Shown here one piece after another: positions 1 to 11,184 of a DNA stretch of 64,000 bases. The stretch lies in assembly GCA_002633005.1 (NCBI GenBank), contig NMRA01000370.1, positions 190,229 to 254,228 of the forward strand. The letters are read 5' to 3'. The position numbers and the translations under genes were made by a program. This DNA comes from Phoronis australis (lineage: Eukaryota; Phoronida; Phoronidae). The notes under the pieces were generated by a model, which was not told where the DNA came from, ran no database searches, and saw only the letters and a list, made by a program, of their open reading frames with translations. How positions within the stretch are numbered: position 1 is the stretch's first letter; each line of letters opens with the position of its first letter.

Positions 1-229
1 GCTCGCGTGTGACAAAGCCAGGAGTACTTATGTTGAAGTGCCAATACATTCATCCTGTCGATTCTGCAAAGATTAATTTTATTTTCCAGTCAAGTTAATT
101 TTCCCCGGTTTTGAGTGATGCTATGTTAATTTCCGTGTTTACACAACATAATGTAGATGACGCAAATATATAGGCATTTACCTTTTCCATCAATTGGAAA
201 ACTTGTCACTAGTATTCTGAATAAAGTAT

Positions 230-780
230 TGTATAAGTGGATCGAAAATAATGGTAAAGTTTTTGAACGTCAAGCTACAGTGGACCAGATATTTACTTTG
301 TAAGCGTTATTCATTGACTTTTCAAAAGTTTTCGATCAAGTACCACATATGATTTGCTTTTTTCATCGAATTATGTACATTGGTGTCCATGACATTTAGT
401 AAATTCTGCGAACAATGTACAGCAGCTGGGATCATGTGCTGAAACACGTGGTAGTTTAATAGACTTCTTTAGTAAGTGTCACTATTGGCGTCAGGGATAT
501 TTACGCTATTTGTTTATATATGAAACTTAGGTTTCAGAAAAAATCGATGCGAGAAGTATCAGTACCATTTGCTTAAACAAGCTTGCTACAATAAGTCACT
601 GTTGTATGTAGATGACATAGTTATGTGGTTTCTAACACCAATAAACTTTCAACAAATGTTGAACTGCCAAAGGCCTTTATCACTAACGTCGACGTTTTGG
701 TGTTTATGGGAGCGACGCTCTGTGAGAACGCTTTTAAGCGTTTTTAAAAAAACAGTTTCTGAGAGCACCTACGGGTGATT
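230..780 (+). pseudogene. Decayed LINE reverse transcriptase fragment
   Basis: Translating the plus strand across frames gives broken pieces of a non-LTR retrotransposon reverse transcriptase. The pieces are a 'STVDQIFTL'-like stretch near 270-300, 'FIDFSK' near 310-330, and the catalytic motif LLYVDDIVM with YVDD at 605-616. It ends with a 'QQMLNC'-like thumb segment. The pieces are separated by stops and frameshifts, so no protein can be made. The order of motifs (FIDFSK, then YVDD) is that of a LINE RT domain. The 5' part of the element may lie outside the window. The clade cannot be assigned by eye. Confidence 0.75.
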
Positions 781-789
781 CTACATCGA

Positions 790-3280
790 CCGTCACAGAT
801 TTTCCTGAAACTTTATGAGGGCTTGGTTTACCCCTAGATATGCACTAAGTCACATTTTGATTTTTCTGACACTAGTTTTTATGCTGATGTTGCAAAAATG
901 GCTTTTTCGACATTTATTTCAGTAAAAAGCTGCCAACTTTGGAGGACTATTAGGACTTAAACTTTAGGTATAACTATTATTTTTTTCTGTGAATGTATCA
1001 GACTTTAAGATTCAGAAACGTTTAATATATAAGATGGATATTGGTACTGGCTTTTCAAAAAATTGATAATTTTTGCGAATTTTCAAGGGACTGTTTATGG
1101 CTATGATGAGAAAGCGAGCAAATGATATAGCATGTGTGAATATGAAACCAATGTGATTTGATAGCATTGGGCTAGTTTGGTACATACAGGCAAAGTCAAA
1201 AGGATGGTCATTGTCCGCTTAGTAGTTAACATGCACCTTTACCGAGTATACAAGTACCGTGCACTTTTTGGCTACTCAGATAGCCTACAGTGATTACACA
1301 GCAGTTTTTTTAAAAGAGGCACTACATACATCAACATCACGATTTGTGTACGGAAAGCGAATTTGAAGGTATTTCTTTGATTTAGAGGGTTTTGGAATCA
1401 TCGAAAGCCTGAGAAGGGGGATCGGGTTNNNNNNNNNNNNNNNNNNCCCCCCCCCTTCTGTTAACATTATCGATTTTTCTAGTCTGATGACAACATTCAC
1501 TTCAAATTGGTAGTGATGGCGAAGGGTATGGGACAACAGTGAAAGTGGTGATGACGGTGAAGGTTCCGGAGGGCGACTTTGGTATCTCATCAAATTACAA
1601 AAGACAATTATACTCATACATCGAAGTCTGCGTGTATAACACAGTGTTACTCAGATCAGTCCCTAAAGTACACCACATCAGAGCGTAACGTGTAACTGAA
1701 AGAGAGTTGTGTACTTAGTTCAGCGACAATACATTTTACCCTAAACAACTGTTGGAAATGTCTGCTTGAGCGGCCACTTTTAAGCAGTCCATTGCCATTT
1801 GAGTGTCTAAGCCATGATGGGTGGACATTTTGAGCTCTACCCAGTGCATCATTCATAAGTTATTATCTATCGCTTGGCAAATTGTGGCGTTTCAAACCTT
1901 GCTCAACCTTGCTTATGTGCCATTGTGCAGCTTTTCAAAAAATACACGATAGGCCTACCTACACTGAAATTGATGGCAGGTGAGTGTATTTTTAATCAGT
2001 GAGGACAGGTCTTAAAATGCTTTTGGGCTTAACTCCATCGATAGTTACACTACTTTTGTCAATAGAAACCAATTGTAGGAAACGACTCATCTGAGATACG
2101 ACCACCTAAGTACCACTCCCAGATCAACGAACACCAAACCCGCGATTTGTGGTTCAGTTTCCTGGACTTTGGTGTCCCGGTATGGATTTTGGTCATCGGG
2201 TATGGGTTATTTTCGCCCTGTGTGGCCGGAGTTTTGGATTGCTGGCAGGTCTGGGGATGGGGTGCAGGTTATTGATGCTAGAATTTAGAGGTGCGGCTAT
2301 GAAATTCCTTCAGCCATCTGGAGATGAGTCCGAAGGAAAGAATACACGTGCCGTTCTTTTACAACCACCGTGGAAGCACCACAGACTTGTACGTCCCGAA
2401 AAATGGAAAATTCCAGAGAATTAGACAAAAAACAATGAAAGTTGTTGTCATTGAATTTTCAGTTGTAACATTGATAAGTGCATGGATTGCTCAGTACACG
2501 TGATTAGATTGCAAGATAGACAGTAAACAAATGGCCTGGGTTGATACACAGTTTATAAAGAAAGTCGTTCTGAATAAAACATGGCGACTGTGTTCAAACC
2601 GACACTCCCTGATACAGAGACAGACGTGAAAAACTACTTTCAGCGGAAATTCAAAAACTTTGTTTGCTTTCAATGCTACAACAATGCGCTTTCTGTCCAA
2701 ATAACGTTCTTTTGTGTTTGGTTTAATAATCGTACACAATAAAGGTGAGCAAAAATCAAAAGTTTAAATAGTTTAATCGATAAATGTTTCTTTGTAAAGT
2801 TCAAATAAATACCAACGCCTTGTTTTTAAGTACAATTTGAACATACGTTTCCGGAAATCAAATAACACAAGTACCGAGGTCCCGGTAAATAATTGACCAA
2901 ATCAAGTTTTCGTATTCATCAAGTTGTGCAGATGTTTTAACCTAATTAGAACTATGTACCCACAATGAAAGCGAGTTTATTGATAAAATGACATAGTGTG
3001 AATATGAGTCACAAATATTCAGGAACGTGCACTTTAGATGAATGCTCTCTTTAACTTTTTTTATCAATTTTTGCTGTTAGTTCGTGAGATTTTCTATAAT
3101 TTTCGTGAATTGTAATGTAAAAAATGTCAACAAAATTTGTTTTTCAACATTTTACAATTATGATAGCCGATTCCGGTCTTAGTTTTGTTCATATGAAATT
3201 TATGAGACGGGGCTACGTATTGCAAGATCACACTATCTTTAGTCGCGAGATCCTTGCATCTACGGAACGCATTCGGGGTT
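790..3280. other. Non-coding stretch without recognisable features
   Basis: Only short chance reading frames are present, with no domain or splice structure I recognise. It holds an 18-base gap at 1429-1446, flanked by a C-run, probably an unresolved homopolymer. Confidence 0.5.
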
Positions 3281-3284
3281 TCCG

Positions 3285-3424
3285 GCGCAGCGTAGGGGGA
3301 TGGCGGAGGGTTATAGCCCCCACTTTTTTCAGGGCTGCACCACCCATTGTATATGGGCGCTGCACCACAGGGGGGCTGCAGTGCTAAAGCCCCTCACTTT
3401 TTTCAGTGCTGCACCGCCCATGAA
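3285..3424 (+). repeat. Two tandem copies of a ~70-bp GC-rich micro-element
   Basis: Two adjacent copies of a motif carry GGGGG, then TATAGCCCC or TAAAGCCCC, then CACTTTTTTCAG, ending in TGCACC(A/G)CCCATG. Single better-preserved copies lie at 6673-6741 and 20664-20734, where the ends form a 13-bp inverted repeat (CATGGGTGGCGCA against TGCGCCGCCCATG). Only the middle and right parts are well preserved here. Confidence 0.6.
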
Positions 3425-3597
3425 TTTTCAGTGGGCTTGCGCCACCCACCTGATCAAGAAACTTTCTTCTGTCTTCGAAACGGTCATCCTGTGAACATCT
3501 CATTGACTGGGACTGAATACGGACTATATTTGCATATAGTTGGGTCGAGGGGCGCATAGATGACTTTTGTTAAAAGAGAATTGTATTGGCGTTATTA

Positions 3598-4524
3598 CAG
3601 TGGCGGATCTAGGATATCACAAGGGGGGCCAACATTTTGTCCGGCTGTAAGCATTTGCGTCAACCACGATTGTAGATGCGCATAGCACCGAATGGGGGGA
3701 AGGTCAGGAATTTTTTTTGTTTTTTCCTCTAAAAATCAAGCATTTTCCTTGATTCCTGAAGTATTATCCAAGAAAGAAAGGAAACAAAAACAAAAAACAC
3801 GGAGAACGAGTTAAACAGGAAAAACTGCAAGTATCTCGGACTCGAACTCACGACCGGGCGGATAGAGCGCGCGTCCTTTACCATTACACCACACGCTTTA
3901 ACTCCTGACGTGATATAAGAGACCTACTTGTTTATGGTCCAGAGCGTTTGCACGCGAAACCTACTTCTTTTTGTAATGCTTATTACACGTTTTATATATC
4001 GTGCAATCGGTTCTTAACAAATTTGTTGTATTTAAAATAGTCTTCAAATGCCCAAAAGACCAAATCCGTTTTTCGTGTTGGCAATAATGACGGGATTGCT
4101 TTGGAAATAGTCTTAAGTTAAGGTTTGACAAAGAGAGAATTATTAGCTTCTGAGTGATTCACTAAGGCTTCGATTAAAATTCACATCTTACCAGCAGCTT
4201 CTGTTTTTTCATCGTCACTCAGGTTCCATTTCCTTTAAAAAATGAAGTAAATTTTCTTCATTGCACAGTGGAGTAGTAGTGCGCAGCGCCACTGCCGGTC
4301 GCCTGGGATATCGCGGGAGAGCTTATAGTTAGCCATAGTTCCGTTACGAATGCGCCGTGTTCCGAATTTGACACTTGAAATTGGATCTGTTTCATCCGTA
4401 TAATATTAATTACCGGGGTTAATTGATAAACTCAACATTTCCCTACGCTCTTGCTGTTTTATTTTTTGAGGCAGCCAGGGGGGGGCGGCCCTCTGCCCCC
4501 CCCCCTCCCCTAAATCCGCCTATG
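3598..4524 (+). mobile_element. hAT-like non-autonomous DNA transposon
   Basis: The element begins CAGTGGCGGATCTAGG and ends CCTAAATCCGCCTATG, forming terminal inverted repeats of about 16 bp with mismatches. TATTA flanks both sides (3593-3597 and 4525-4529). The matching position in the right duplication copy (near 18755) has a single TATTA and no insert, which gives an empty site. TIRs of this CAGNGGCGGAT type are common in hAT-like elements. The 5-bp flank is shorter than the 8 bp usual for hAT, so superfamily assignment is tentative. There is no transposase, and a tRNA-like sequence lies inside. Confidence 0.75.
3831..3902 (-). repeat. tRNA-like (SINE head) sequence inside the hAT-like element
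   Basis: On the minus strand there is an A-box-like TGGTGTAATGG (plus 3881-3891) and a B-box-like AGTTCGAGTCC (plus 3838-3848), spaced as in a tRNA gene. The arms do not fold into a clean cloverleaf, and it sits inside a transposon. It is best read as a tRNA-derived SINE head or tRNA pseudogene, not a working tRNA. Confidence 0.5.
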
Positions 4525-4796
4525 TATTAATCGGCAGATAAATCTACCAAGTAGTAGCCAACACGTGTGGGAATGTAAATAGTTGGTCTATGAATCCCAC
4601 AGAGTTTGTTGTTCTGTATACTTTGCGACCCCATGGTTATCGCCAGGAACTGGCTAGGAACTGGCGATAACATTTGAGTGAACATTTGACATCAAACCTG
4701 GAACATCATCGGAAACGGTCTTGAATCGTTTATGATTACACGGGTGTTTCCGATTTTAATAAAACATCTCGACATTTCTTTTAGATACGTGGCCTT

Positions 4797-4853
4797 AACA
4801 CATACACCCAAACATTCACGCATACACGCACGCACTCACACACACGCACATGA
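4797..4853. repeat. CA/CG-rich simple repeat
   Basis: Degenerate (CA)n-like microsatellite with ACGCACAC variants. The matching tract in the right duplication copy, 19026-19070, has a different length. Confidence 0.7.
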
Positions 4854-4984
4854 TATACCGACAACGATTTTATTGCAGTCAGTAACTGATTGTCTCAACC
4901 CGTGAGGTTGTTGAAATATCTTTCGTTGGTCACTTTCTCTTATTGAAATTTCCATGCAGCTACAGGAGGTTTTGGCTCATCCGG

Positions 4985-5402
4985 GCATCTCGTGTATTTC
5001 CGTAGCCTCAAATCACCTATATGAGGTGTTTCATATCTACTCATTTGTGAAATTGAGCTATTTCAGCAGAGGAAATTGGTGAAGAGATGCTTTAAACCAT
5101 TTCTTCATCCAATCAGGTCCCAAAATTTGTAGGACGCGACGTCATTCTCAATCGAGTCCTCATTCTGTCTGATGACGTATTGTTATATCTTTTATTGTGA
5201 GGATTTGACGGTGCATTCCACACCATTCTCTGTTTTGAGACATACATTACTTACTGTAATGATTGAAATTCGCACATGTGCAGACGTGAAACACCTCCGA
5301 AGAACAATTTGAGGCTACGAAAATACCCGAAGTGTTTCGGATGGTTATGGTTTGTACGTTTTACTTTATCCGGAACACCTCGTTTATTTTCGTAGCTTCG
5401 GT
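4985..5402. repeat. Inverted copies of a GAGGCTACGAAAATAC motif
   Basis: GAGGCTACGAAAATACCCGA at 5311-5330 is faced by inverted versions at about 4990-5010 (TCGTGTATTTCCGTAGCCTC) and 5382-5401 (TCGTTTATTTTCGTAGCTTC). The same arrangement is in the right duplication copy (about 19190-19215, 19506-19525, 19574-19594). Further direct copies lie near 8690 and 22513. This looks like the remains of an inverted-repeat element older than the duplication. Confidence 0.6.
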
Positions 5403-5596
5403 ATAAAACCAAAGATACTATATCAATCTTTGATAAAACTTGTCTCGCTGGGGGTTCTATTGTAACCAAGGGCAAGAACGATATGATGCTGCTTTGGAGG
5501 ACCCAATACGCCTGTGAAGAAAGTTGTTTTTCGCACTACCAGAACACGTTTTTGCTCTTGTAAAACTGAGTTTGTCAAAGTTGTTCCAACGAAAGG

Positions 5597-5611
5597 CACG
5601 TGTGTATATAG
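5597..5611 (+). promoter_or_regulatory. Candidate E-box plus TATA, left kringle copy
   Basis: CACGTG (5597-5602) followed by TATATAG (5605-5611) lies about 265 bp upstream of the signal-peptide ATG at 5876. Both motifs are identical in the right copy (19777-19791, about 290 bp upstream of 20081). Conservation may only reflect the recent duplication. Confidence 0.3.
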
Positions 5612-5875
5612 TTGCCTGTTATTCACGGTACAAGACAAGCTAAGCACAAGGGACAAACTGCTGCGGAACCAGAATAAGACCTACGTTCTGCTCCAGTTAT
5701 TTTTTGTTTCTTACTTTTGCACTGGACAAAGATATTCAATTGTTTACAAAAGCAGGCGACGGTTCGCTGCCATCCACGTTCCATACAGTAAATATGTATC
5801 GATCGAAACCACAATGATTTAAAATACGCTGTACGTGTTTAGAGTATTTATTTTAGCCGGCATTCGCGCCAAAGT

Positions 5876-5957
5876 ATGACAAAAAAGTTGTCGCATTCAT
5901 CGTTATCGCTTTTGTTGACACTTCGGTGTTTTTTTCTAGGATTTGTCTTCCACTCCG
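5876..5957 (+). CDS. Signal-peptide exon, left kringle copy
   Basis: ATG at 5876 opens 27 codons with a basic start (MTKK), a Ser/Leu-rich hydrophobic core (LSLLLTL) and FFLGFVF, followed by a GTGAGT donor at 5958 in phase 1. That is the same phase as the kringle exons. The right copy (20081-20162) has the same length and donor, with a slightly different peptide. It belongs to a gene whose downstream exons are damaged. Confidence 0.65.
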
Positions 5958-6268
5958 GTGAGTTTATGTTATTTTTCCATACTAACGCCCCCGAAAGTTC
6001 TGAGATAGCATAACTCTTCATCAAGCTGTGTACCCTCTCTTTTTGCTCATAATTTCCAAAAATCGAGAAACCGAAATTAATTCGGTGGTATGTGGTCAAA
6101 ATAGAATGCTTGACAATTTTGATAAGTATCTCAGAGATTGCGTCTTATGGAGAGAAACCCATGGTTTTAAGAAGAAAACGTTAGTCAAAATAGCAAAGTA
6201 ACGAAATGGTTGGTAGTGGTACACTGTTTCAGAAGGATGGGCTCGGATCCAAATGTTATGGTTACGTA

Positions 6269-6458
6269 CATGCGCGCACCCAGCCTAAAAAAATGGGGGG
6301 GCTCGAATATTTGAGAATCTGGACCTTATACTAAAACAAACAAAAAGTGGACTTTTTACTAAAAATGAGGTACTTTTTCTCACATTTTTTCTCTGAGGCG
6401 GACCGTTTTGCCAACTTCGCCAAACGGAGGCCCCCGAGCCCCCCTGGGTGCGCACATG
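6269..6458. mobile_element. 190-bp inverted-repeat MITE inserted in the left copy only
   Basis: The ends are CATGCGCGCACCCAG and CTGGGTGCGCACATG, a 15-bp inverted repeat with one mismatch. The matching place in the right copy (about 20452-20470) lacks this sequence, so it inserted after the duplication or was lost cleanly. A relative with the same GGGGCTCGAAT and CCGAGCCCCCCTGG interior ends lies at about 30519-30656. Confidence 0.7.
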
Positions 6459-6672
6459 ATGTAGGACCTTAGAATAATGTTCCAATTTGGCTAATTTCGG
6501 AATATCGTATCTTAGATACGGCTGATCGAATTCATTTGAAACTTTCAGATAGTCTTATTCTTCATGCGCTGTTCTCAAAAAGCAATGTCACAAATTGTTT
6601 TAATAATTTCTACCTTTACATGAAGCGGTATCAAATATAAATATTTTGTTTCATTTTTTGGACATGATATTG

Positions 6673-6741
6673 CATGGGTGGCGCACCATAGGGGGCTGAG
6701 GGCTATAGACCCCAACTTGTTTCAGTTCTGCGCCGCCCATG
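6673..6741. repeat. 69-bp micro-element with 13-bp inverted ends
   Basis: Begins CATGGGTGGCGCA and ends TGCGCCGCCCATG. The centre is GGGGGCTGAGGGCTATAG and a T-rich CTTGTTTCAG. The duplicated counterpart is 20664-20734; tandem relatives are at 3285-3424. Confidence 0.65.
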
Positions 6742-7534
6742 TATTGAAAGCGTCGTTTTGCAAATAATGTACCGTAATTTTTACTACGTTTCACTAAAAC
6801 AACATAGTCACGTGACCCATTTGATGTCAGAAGGCGTCAAAATAAAACTTGAAACACTTTCTACTTTGAGAAAATGTGTACTTTCATTGAGTTAAAATGT
6901 AAGCTTTGTAGATAATTGACGAATAACACAGATTTGTCAGTAAAGTTCTGCACACTCTTTACCCTCCATTTTACTTACAAACGTCATCAGACGACTTCTA
7001 GCGTCAGTAAGTTCAGTGGAAGCTTAAGCATTTTGCATTCGTTTTTTTATTTTTGCGGGTGCACTGCCATCTAAAATAGCCCCGTCATGAGTGACAGGTG
7101 ACTCATGCATTATGTGAACTCACTATCGCCATGTGTTGTAAGGTTTCCACGAAAACCCCTTCCTTTTTAGAAAACTATCAAAATTAATATTAAAATAAGG
7201 CAAACACAAAAATAGCTGAAAGTTATGAAATTTTTATAATTTAGTGATTTCTTTTGACTGATGAAACTCATCTAGTGTTCTAAATTGGTGAATGTAAAGG
7301 AAAGGTTACCTTTAAGGGACGCTGTCCGAGAGAGAGGGGACATTCAGCACAAGACCGAACCTGGAATTCCGCAAAGTTAGTTTTGCAAAGTGTAGAAGTG
7401 TGAAAAAGTGTTACGGTGGACTCTGTAGAGAGCAAAAATGTCTCAGCACAAAACGCAACCAGTTGTGCGGCAATAGCGCAGATATCGGGCTTTGTGCCAA
7501 CTTTGAGTCAATATGCGGCGGCCTAAATGTGAAA

Positions 7535-7700
7535 TATAAATAGACGAACAACAACCGAATGAAGTATTTAGGTTCGTTGTTTGAGATCTAGAAGTTGACG
7601 CAGACAATACATGTAGGCCAGTTTGTATCGTGAGAAAATGACGAAGTTTCTATCGGGATTGAAATGGTGTTTTATGGCAAACTGTGCTTCACAATTTCTG
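7535..7700 (+). promoter_or_regulatory. TATA box and possible alternative first exon, left copy
   Basis: TATAAATAG (7535-7543) is a consensus TATA box. An ATG follows at 7638 with a hydrophobic peptide start (MTKFLSGLKWCFMANCA), then a GTAACT donor-like site. The right copy has ATATATATAG (21521-21530), ATG at 21625 and a GTAATT donor after 70 bases in phase 1, the same phase as the main signal-peptide exon. In this left copy a 1-base deletion relative to the right copy changes the phase. The hypothesis is an alternative promoter; it could equally be chance. Confidence 0.25.
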
Positions 7701-8949
7701 TTGTTGGTAACTATAGTTAAAGGCAGTTTTCCTTTATTATTTACGGGTAAACAGATCGCTCTTGTTGACAACGATCCTTTCGGTTAATGGCAGACAGAAT
7801 AAAGTTGTGATGCGACTTTGGAACAATTCATCAGTGAATACAGGGGTCTGACACAATTTTAATTTATACCTTTTAGTTTTATGTAGCTTTGTTGATTTCT
7901 ATTTTGGTATTTGCCTGCTGTAAATCAGCAAACTAAAGTGGGGCTCTCACAATATTTTTTGTAGAATTTGAGTCATTCAAAATTTTTGCATTTACTCATT
8001 TTTTCTTTAAAGAGACAAATTCAATTTCACGGCCGAAAATTCCCTTTTTGAATTACTCTTGGACAGAATAAGTTTATTAGCTTCCACCAGAGCTATAAAA
8101 CAACAAAATCCGTTGTATTTTTTGATTTTATGATTTTATCGCAAATCGCCAATTCTCGTCGTTATCTGCCAGACATTTCGAAGGAGCTGAAATCAAAGCT
8201 GGAGTGTTTACCATTTAAATACAATTAAATTACTCGATTATTCAACGCCTGGGATTTATGTCAGCGGTAGAGCGTTTGGCTCCTACTGCGGAGCTAATGA
8301 ATTTTATTCAGCGCGGATGCTAATTTCTGTAATCTTTCGTGTTCAATATAGTTCGACGCAATGATCGTGAAATTCCGTGTTACTTTATCGCGTACATTGC
8401 AACTATATACTTATATACAGGACAAGGTCCACTCGGAATACCGCAGGCATTTGCATAATCTCAATTTTCCCCCTAGTAGGTGAACCTTATAACGCATTAT
8501 GCGCATGTGCGAACTACAGTCATACGGAAATTGAGTCTCCAACTTGGCAGCTCGCTGGTTCCCTACGTGCCGCTAGGTGGTCGGTACCCAGAACGGGTGC
8601 TGACTGGGCACGTCGGGAACCAGGGAGACGTAACAGTCGGGTGACTTCTCGCACACGCGCAGATAACGTTGACCTCAGTAGGAGGAGAAATTTGAGAATA
8701 CGAAATTACCAGAGGTGTTCCCAATGAAAAAAGTCGCTGGTGATTGCGACCTATTTAGTTTTGCAGCTATTTTAGCGTCACATAAGAAAGCTCAATTTAC
8801 CATCAAAAGCGCTTCAATTTTCAGAACCACGATTGTCGTACGGCATTTCATAAGATGGCGATTATGTTATGTTGTTAAGAATGGGAAAAGTTTGACTTGA
8901 TGTGAGTAAACTAAGACGAGGAATTTCTTCTTTTTTAAATGAAATTGCC

Positions 8950-9425
8950 AATTTCCATGTGTAGTATGACGTCATAGCGAAATTTGATGACGCGGCATGC
9001 TTAGGATTAAAGCGGTTATAAACCGGCTTTCTGTCATATGAAAACGATTTTTGAGGTACAACACTTTCCGTTACGAATTTGGTCTCAAGTTGGGGGTGAT
9101 TTCAGGACTTCGAGAGAGCTGACTGTTCGTTGTTGCATAAAACCAGGGTGTACAGGTTGACTTGTCATGACGTGCCATTTTTATGTGACGATCTTGTTCT
9201 CAAGACCTGAATAATGTTCTTAGCAAACCCAGAAAAGTCTTTTCATCATATAAGTAATCAACAAGTTGACATCAATTTTATAGTGATAAGCGGTCTAAAT
9301 CAAAATCTCGATTCTTGGACGGCACGCGTAGTTTGTAGTCTTTTTATTGGAATAATAACAAAAATTCAAAGCAAAAGCTCCCTGTTTCAATATAAGTGGC
9401 CTGTCATTTGGATTTCCGAACAATA
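8950..9425 (+). repeat. Dispersed repeat 'X', copy 1
   Basis: This stretch includes TTTGGTCTCAAGTT, TTGTTGCATAA and AAGTTGACATCAATTTTAT. It matches 22800-23285 (duplication partner) and also, more weakly, a copine intron at about 37850-39080, where it is split by a probable solo LTR. Its presence outside the duplicated block marks it as a dispersed repeat. No coding capacity is seen. Confidence 0.6.
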
Positions 9426-9590
9426 GTCAAATGTTTGATATTAGCCAATGTCTTGTTTGCGTTTTGGGGAGATAGTGCCGAACCCCTTAAAGCCCGAGGC
9501 GAGTGGCTGAACTCGTTGAAAATATGAACTGCTTCAAGGAAAGTCCTTGCTAGTTGCTTTCACTCTGTCTCAAAGCATCTGAAAGTTAGT

Positions 9591-9850
9591 AACTTATAGA
9601 AACCACATTCAATGGTGTTTCTTAGATAAAGAAATTCAACGAAGCTATGACGTGTTTTTTCACTGCTGTGTCTAATATGAAACAAATATGAATGTCAAAA
9701 ATGATTAATACTCTTTCGATTAACTTGTAGAAACCTCATTCAATGGTGTTTCTCAGATAAAGAAATTCAACGAAGCTATGACGTGTTTTTTATTGCTGTG
9801 TCTAAAATTAAACAAATATAAATGTCAAAAATGATTAGTACATTTTCGAT
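9591..9850 (+). repeat. Two tandem copies of a 131-bp unit
   Basis: AACTTATAGAAACC... at 9591 recurs as AACTTGTAGAAACC... at 9722 with few differences. The right duplication copy (23466-23590) has a single unit, so the local doubling happened after the block duplicated, or one unit was lost in the other copy. Confidence 0.8.
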
Positions 9851-10409
9851 TTTTTATTTTTTCCCCAAACTACAAATTCATGACCACCAGTCGCAAAGTG
9901 GAGACAAGATCCTACATCCTGTTGCCCGGAAATTTAAGCCAAAATATCTTCAATGTCTATTTGTCTGGAGTTAAGCTGGACGAGAAAACGTTGCGAAAAA
10001 GCAAAATCAAACAAGATCTCGAAAAGTTAAGCGAGTGTGCTCGAGACCTTAGCAGCGTAACCTAGCAACATGGCAGCCACAGAAGTGATGGGTCGGTGAG
10101 GTTGGGACGTTGAATTATGGATCTGTTCCAGCGTTCTACCTGGTCTCTGTATTCTCCCATCTCGCTCATTTTAGCCAACCGATGTTCCCGCGTCCTCCGG
10201 TCCCATGTTCCCCGTTACCGCCATTTCTCAGGCCTCCGCGTCTTGATATTACTTCAGCCCTATGCTCCCCTCTTCCTGTATCTCATGACTAGATTAATTC
10301 AGAGGCAGTCTATATAAAAACCAGTAGATTTTCAAAAATCAGTCTATAAGTATAAATTTAAAACAACTTCATTTTTTCTACATGGATATGTATCCCAACA
10401 AAAATCTAA

Positions 10410-10870
10410 ATCCACATGCAACGTGGCTGCTACAGAGTGCCAAAGTTGACCGAAAATAGCTTCAGTGAAAACCTTCAAAATAACCGTTTTTGCCACACAA
10501 AATCAAAGCATACCAATTTAAAAATGAATTTTTAATGTTGTGAAATTAAATCATTCAATCATTGCTCCTTCAAATCGTATCACTCATTTGTTATCAGCTC
10601 ATGATACATGATAGTAATATGCATTCAAACATGTCTACTTCGGTGCCCAATTTTGTTGCAAAATGGAGGTATCGGTCTTAAAAAGAGAAATAATGGATGA
10701 AAATTCTTAAAAAGCAAGATTTTTTTACATCTCACAAAATTAAACTTATGGGCTAAGTTTCAAAAAAACTGTGATTTTGGTTATAGACTCTACATGTTGG
10801 TTTTTGTACAGAATCACTCTTAAGTTCATCGCCCCATTAATTGAAAACTTGTCGATCCATCTTTTGAACT
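10410..10870 (+). repeat. Dispersed repeat 'Y', copy 1 (upstream of kringle exon)
   Basis: The segment with TGGCTGCTACAGAGTGCCAAAG, CAGTGAAAACCTTCAAAAT and GCCACACAAAATCAAAGC matches 24130-24560 and also 31435-31815, where no kringle exon follows. The third copy shows the segment can exist apart from the kringle exon. Confidence 0.7.
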
Positions 10871-10947
10871 GCGTGGAAAGCAAAACAAACTGAAATTGCA
10901 AATCAAGCATGCTATAATTGACTTTCTTTCGACAACAGTTATTACAG

Positions 10948-11184
10948 AAGGCCGTGAATGTAAGTTCCTCGCTTCCGGCAAAGATTACAATGGAACCATG
11001 TCAGTCACAATGTCGGGAAGGACGTGTCAGAGATGGGATGCACAGACTCCTCACACTCATTCTGAACGTAATGCGGACACAGTTGAAAACTACTGCAGGA
11101 ACCCAGACGGGGAACCATCGCCCTGGTGTTACACAACTGACCCTTCAGTGAGATGAGAGCATTGCCCAGTACCATTTTGTACCG
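10948..11184 (+). pseudogene. Kringle exon with nonsense codon
   Basis: A 237-base exon, phase 1 on both sides (acceptor ATTACAG, donor GTGAGT). It encodes a kringle with the motifs NYCRNPDG and PWCYTTDP. The codon after PSVR is TGA (11154-11156), where the sister exons at 24619 and 28503 have TGG (Trp). In kringles this Trp lies in the ligand-binding groove, just before the fifth cysteine. Translation stops before the last two of the six cysteines, so the fold could not close. Confidence 0.85.

Noticed and set aside
5514-5822. 102-codon frame starting MKKVVFRTTRTRF
   Set aside because: The duplicated counterpart near 19690 is broken by frameshifts and stops, so the frame is not conserved; the region is upstream of the signal-peptide exon.
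8250-8310. tRNA-like GTCAGCGGTAGAGCG...GGCTCCTACTGCGGAGC, with a partner near 22225
   Set aside because: D-arm and anticodon-stem-like sequence are present, but there is no B box or T arm; at most a fragment of a tRNA-derived repeat.
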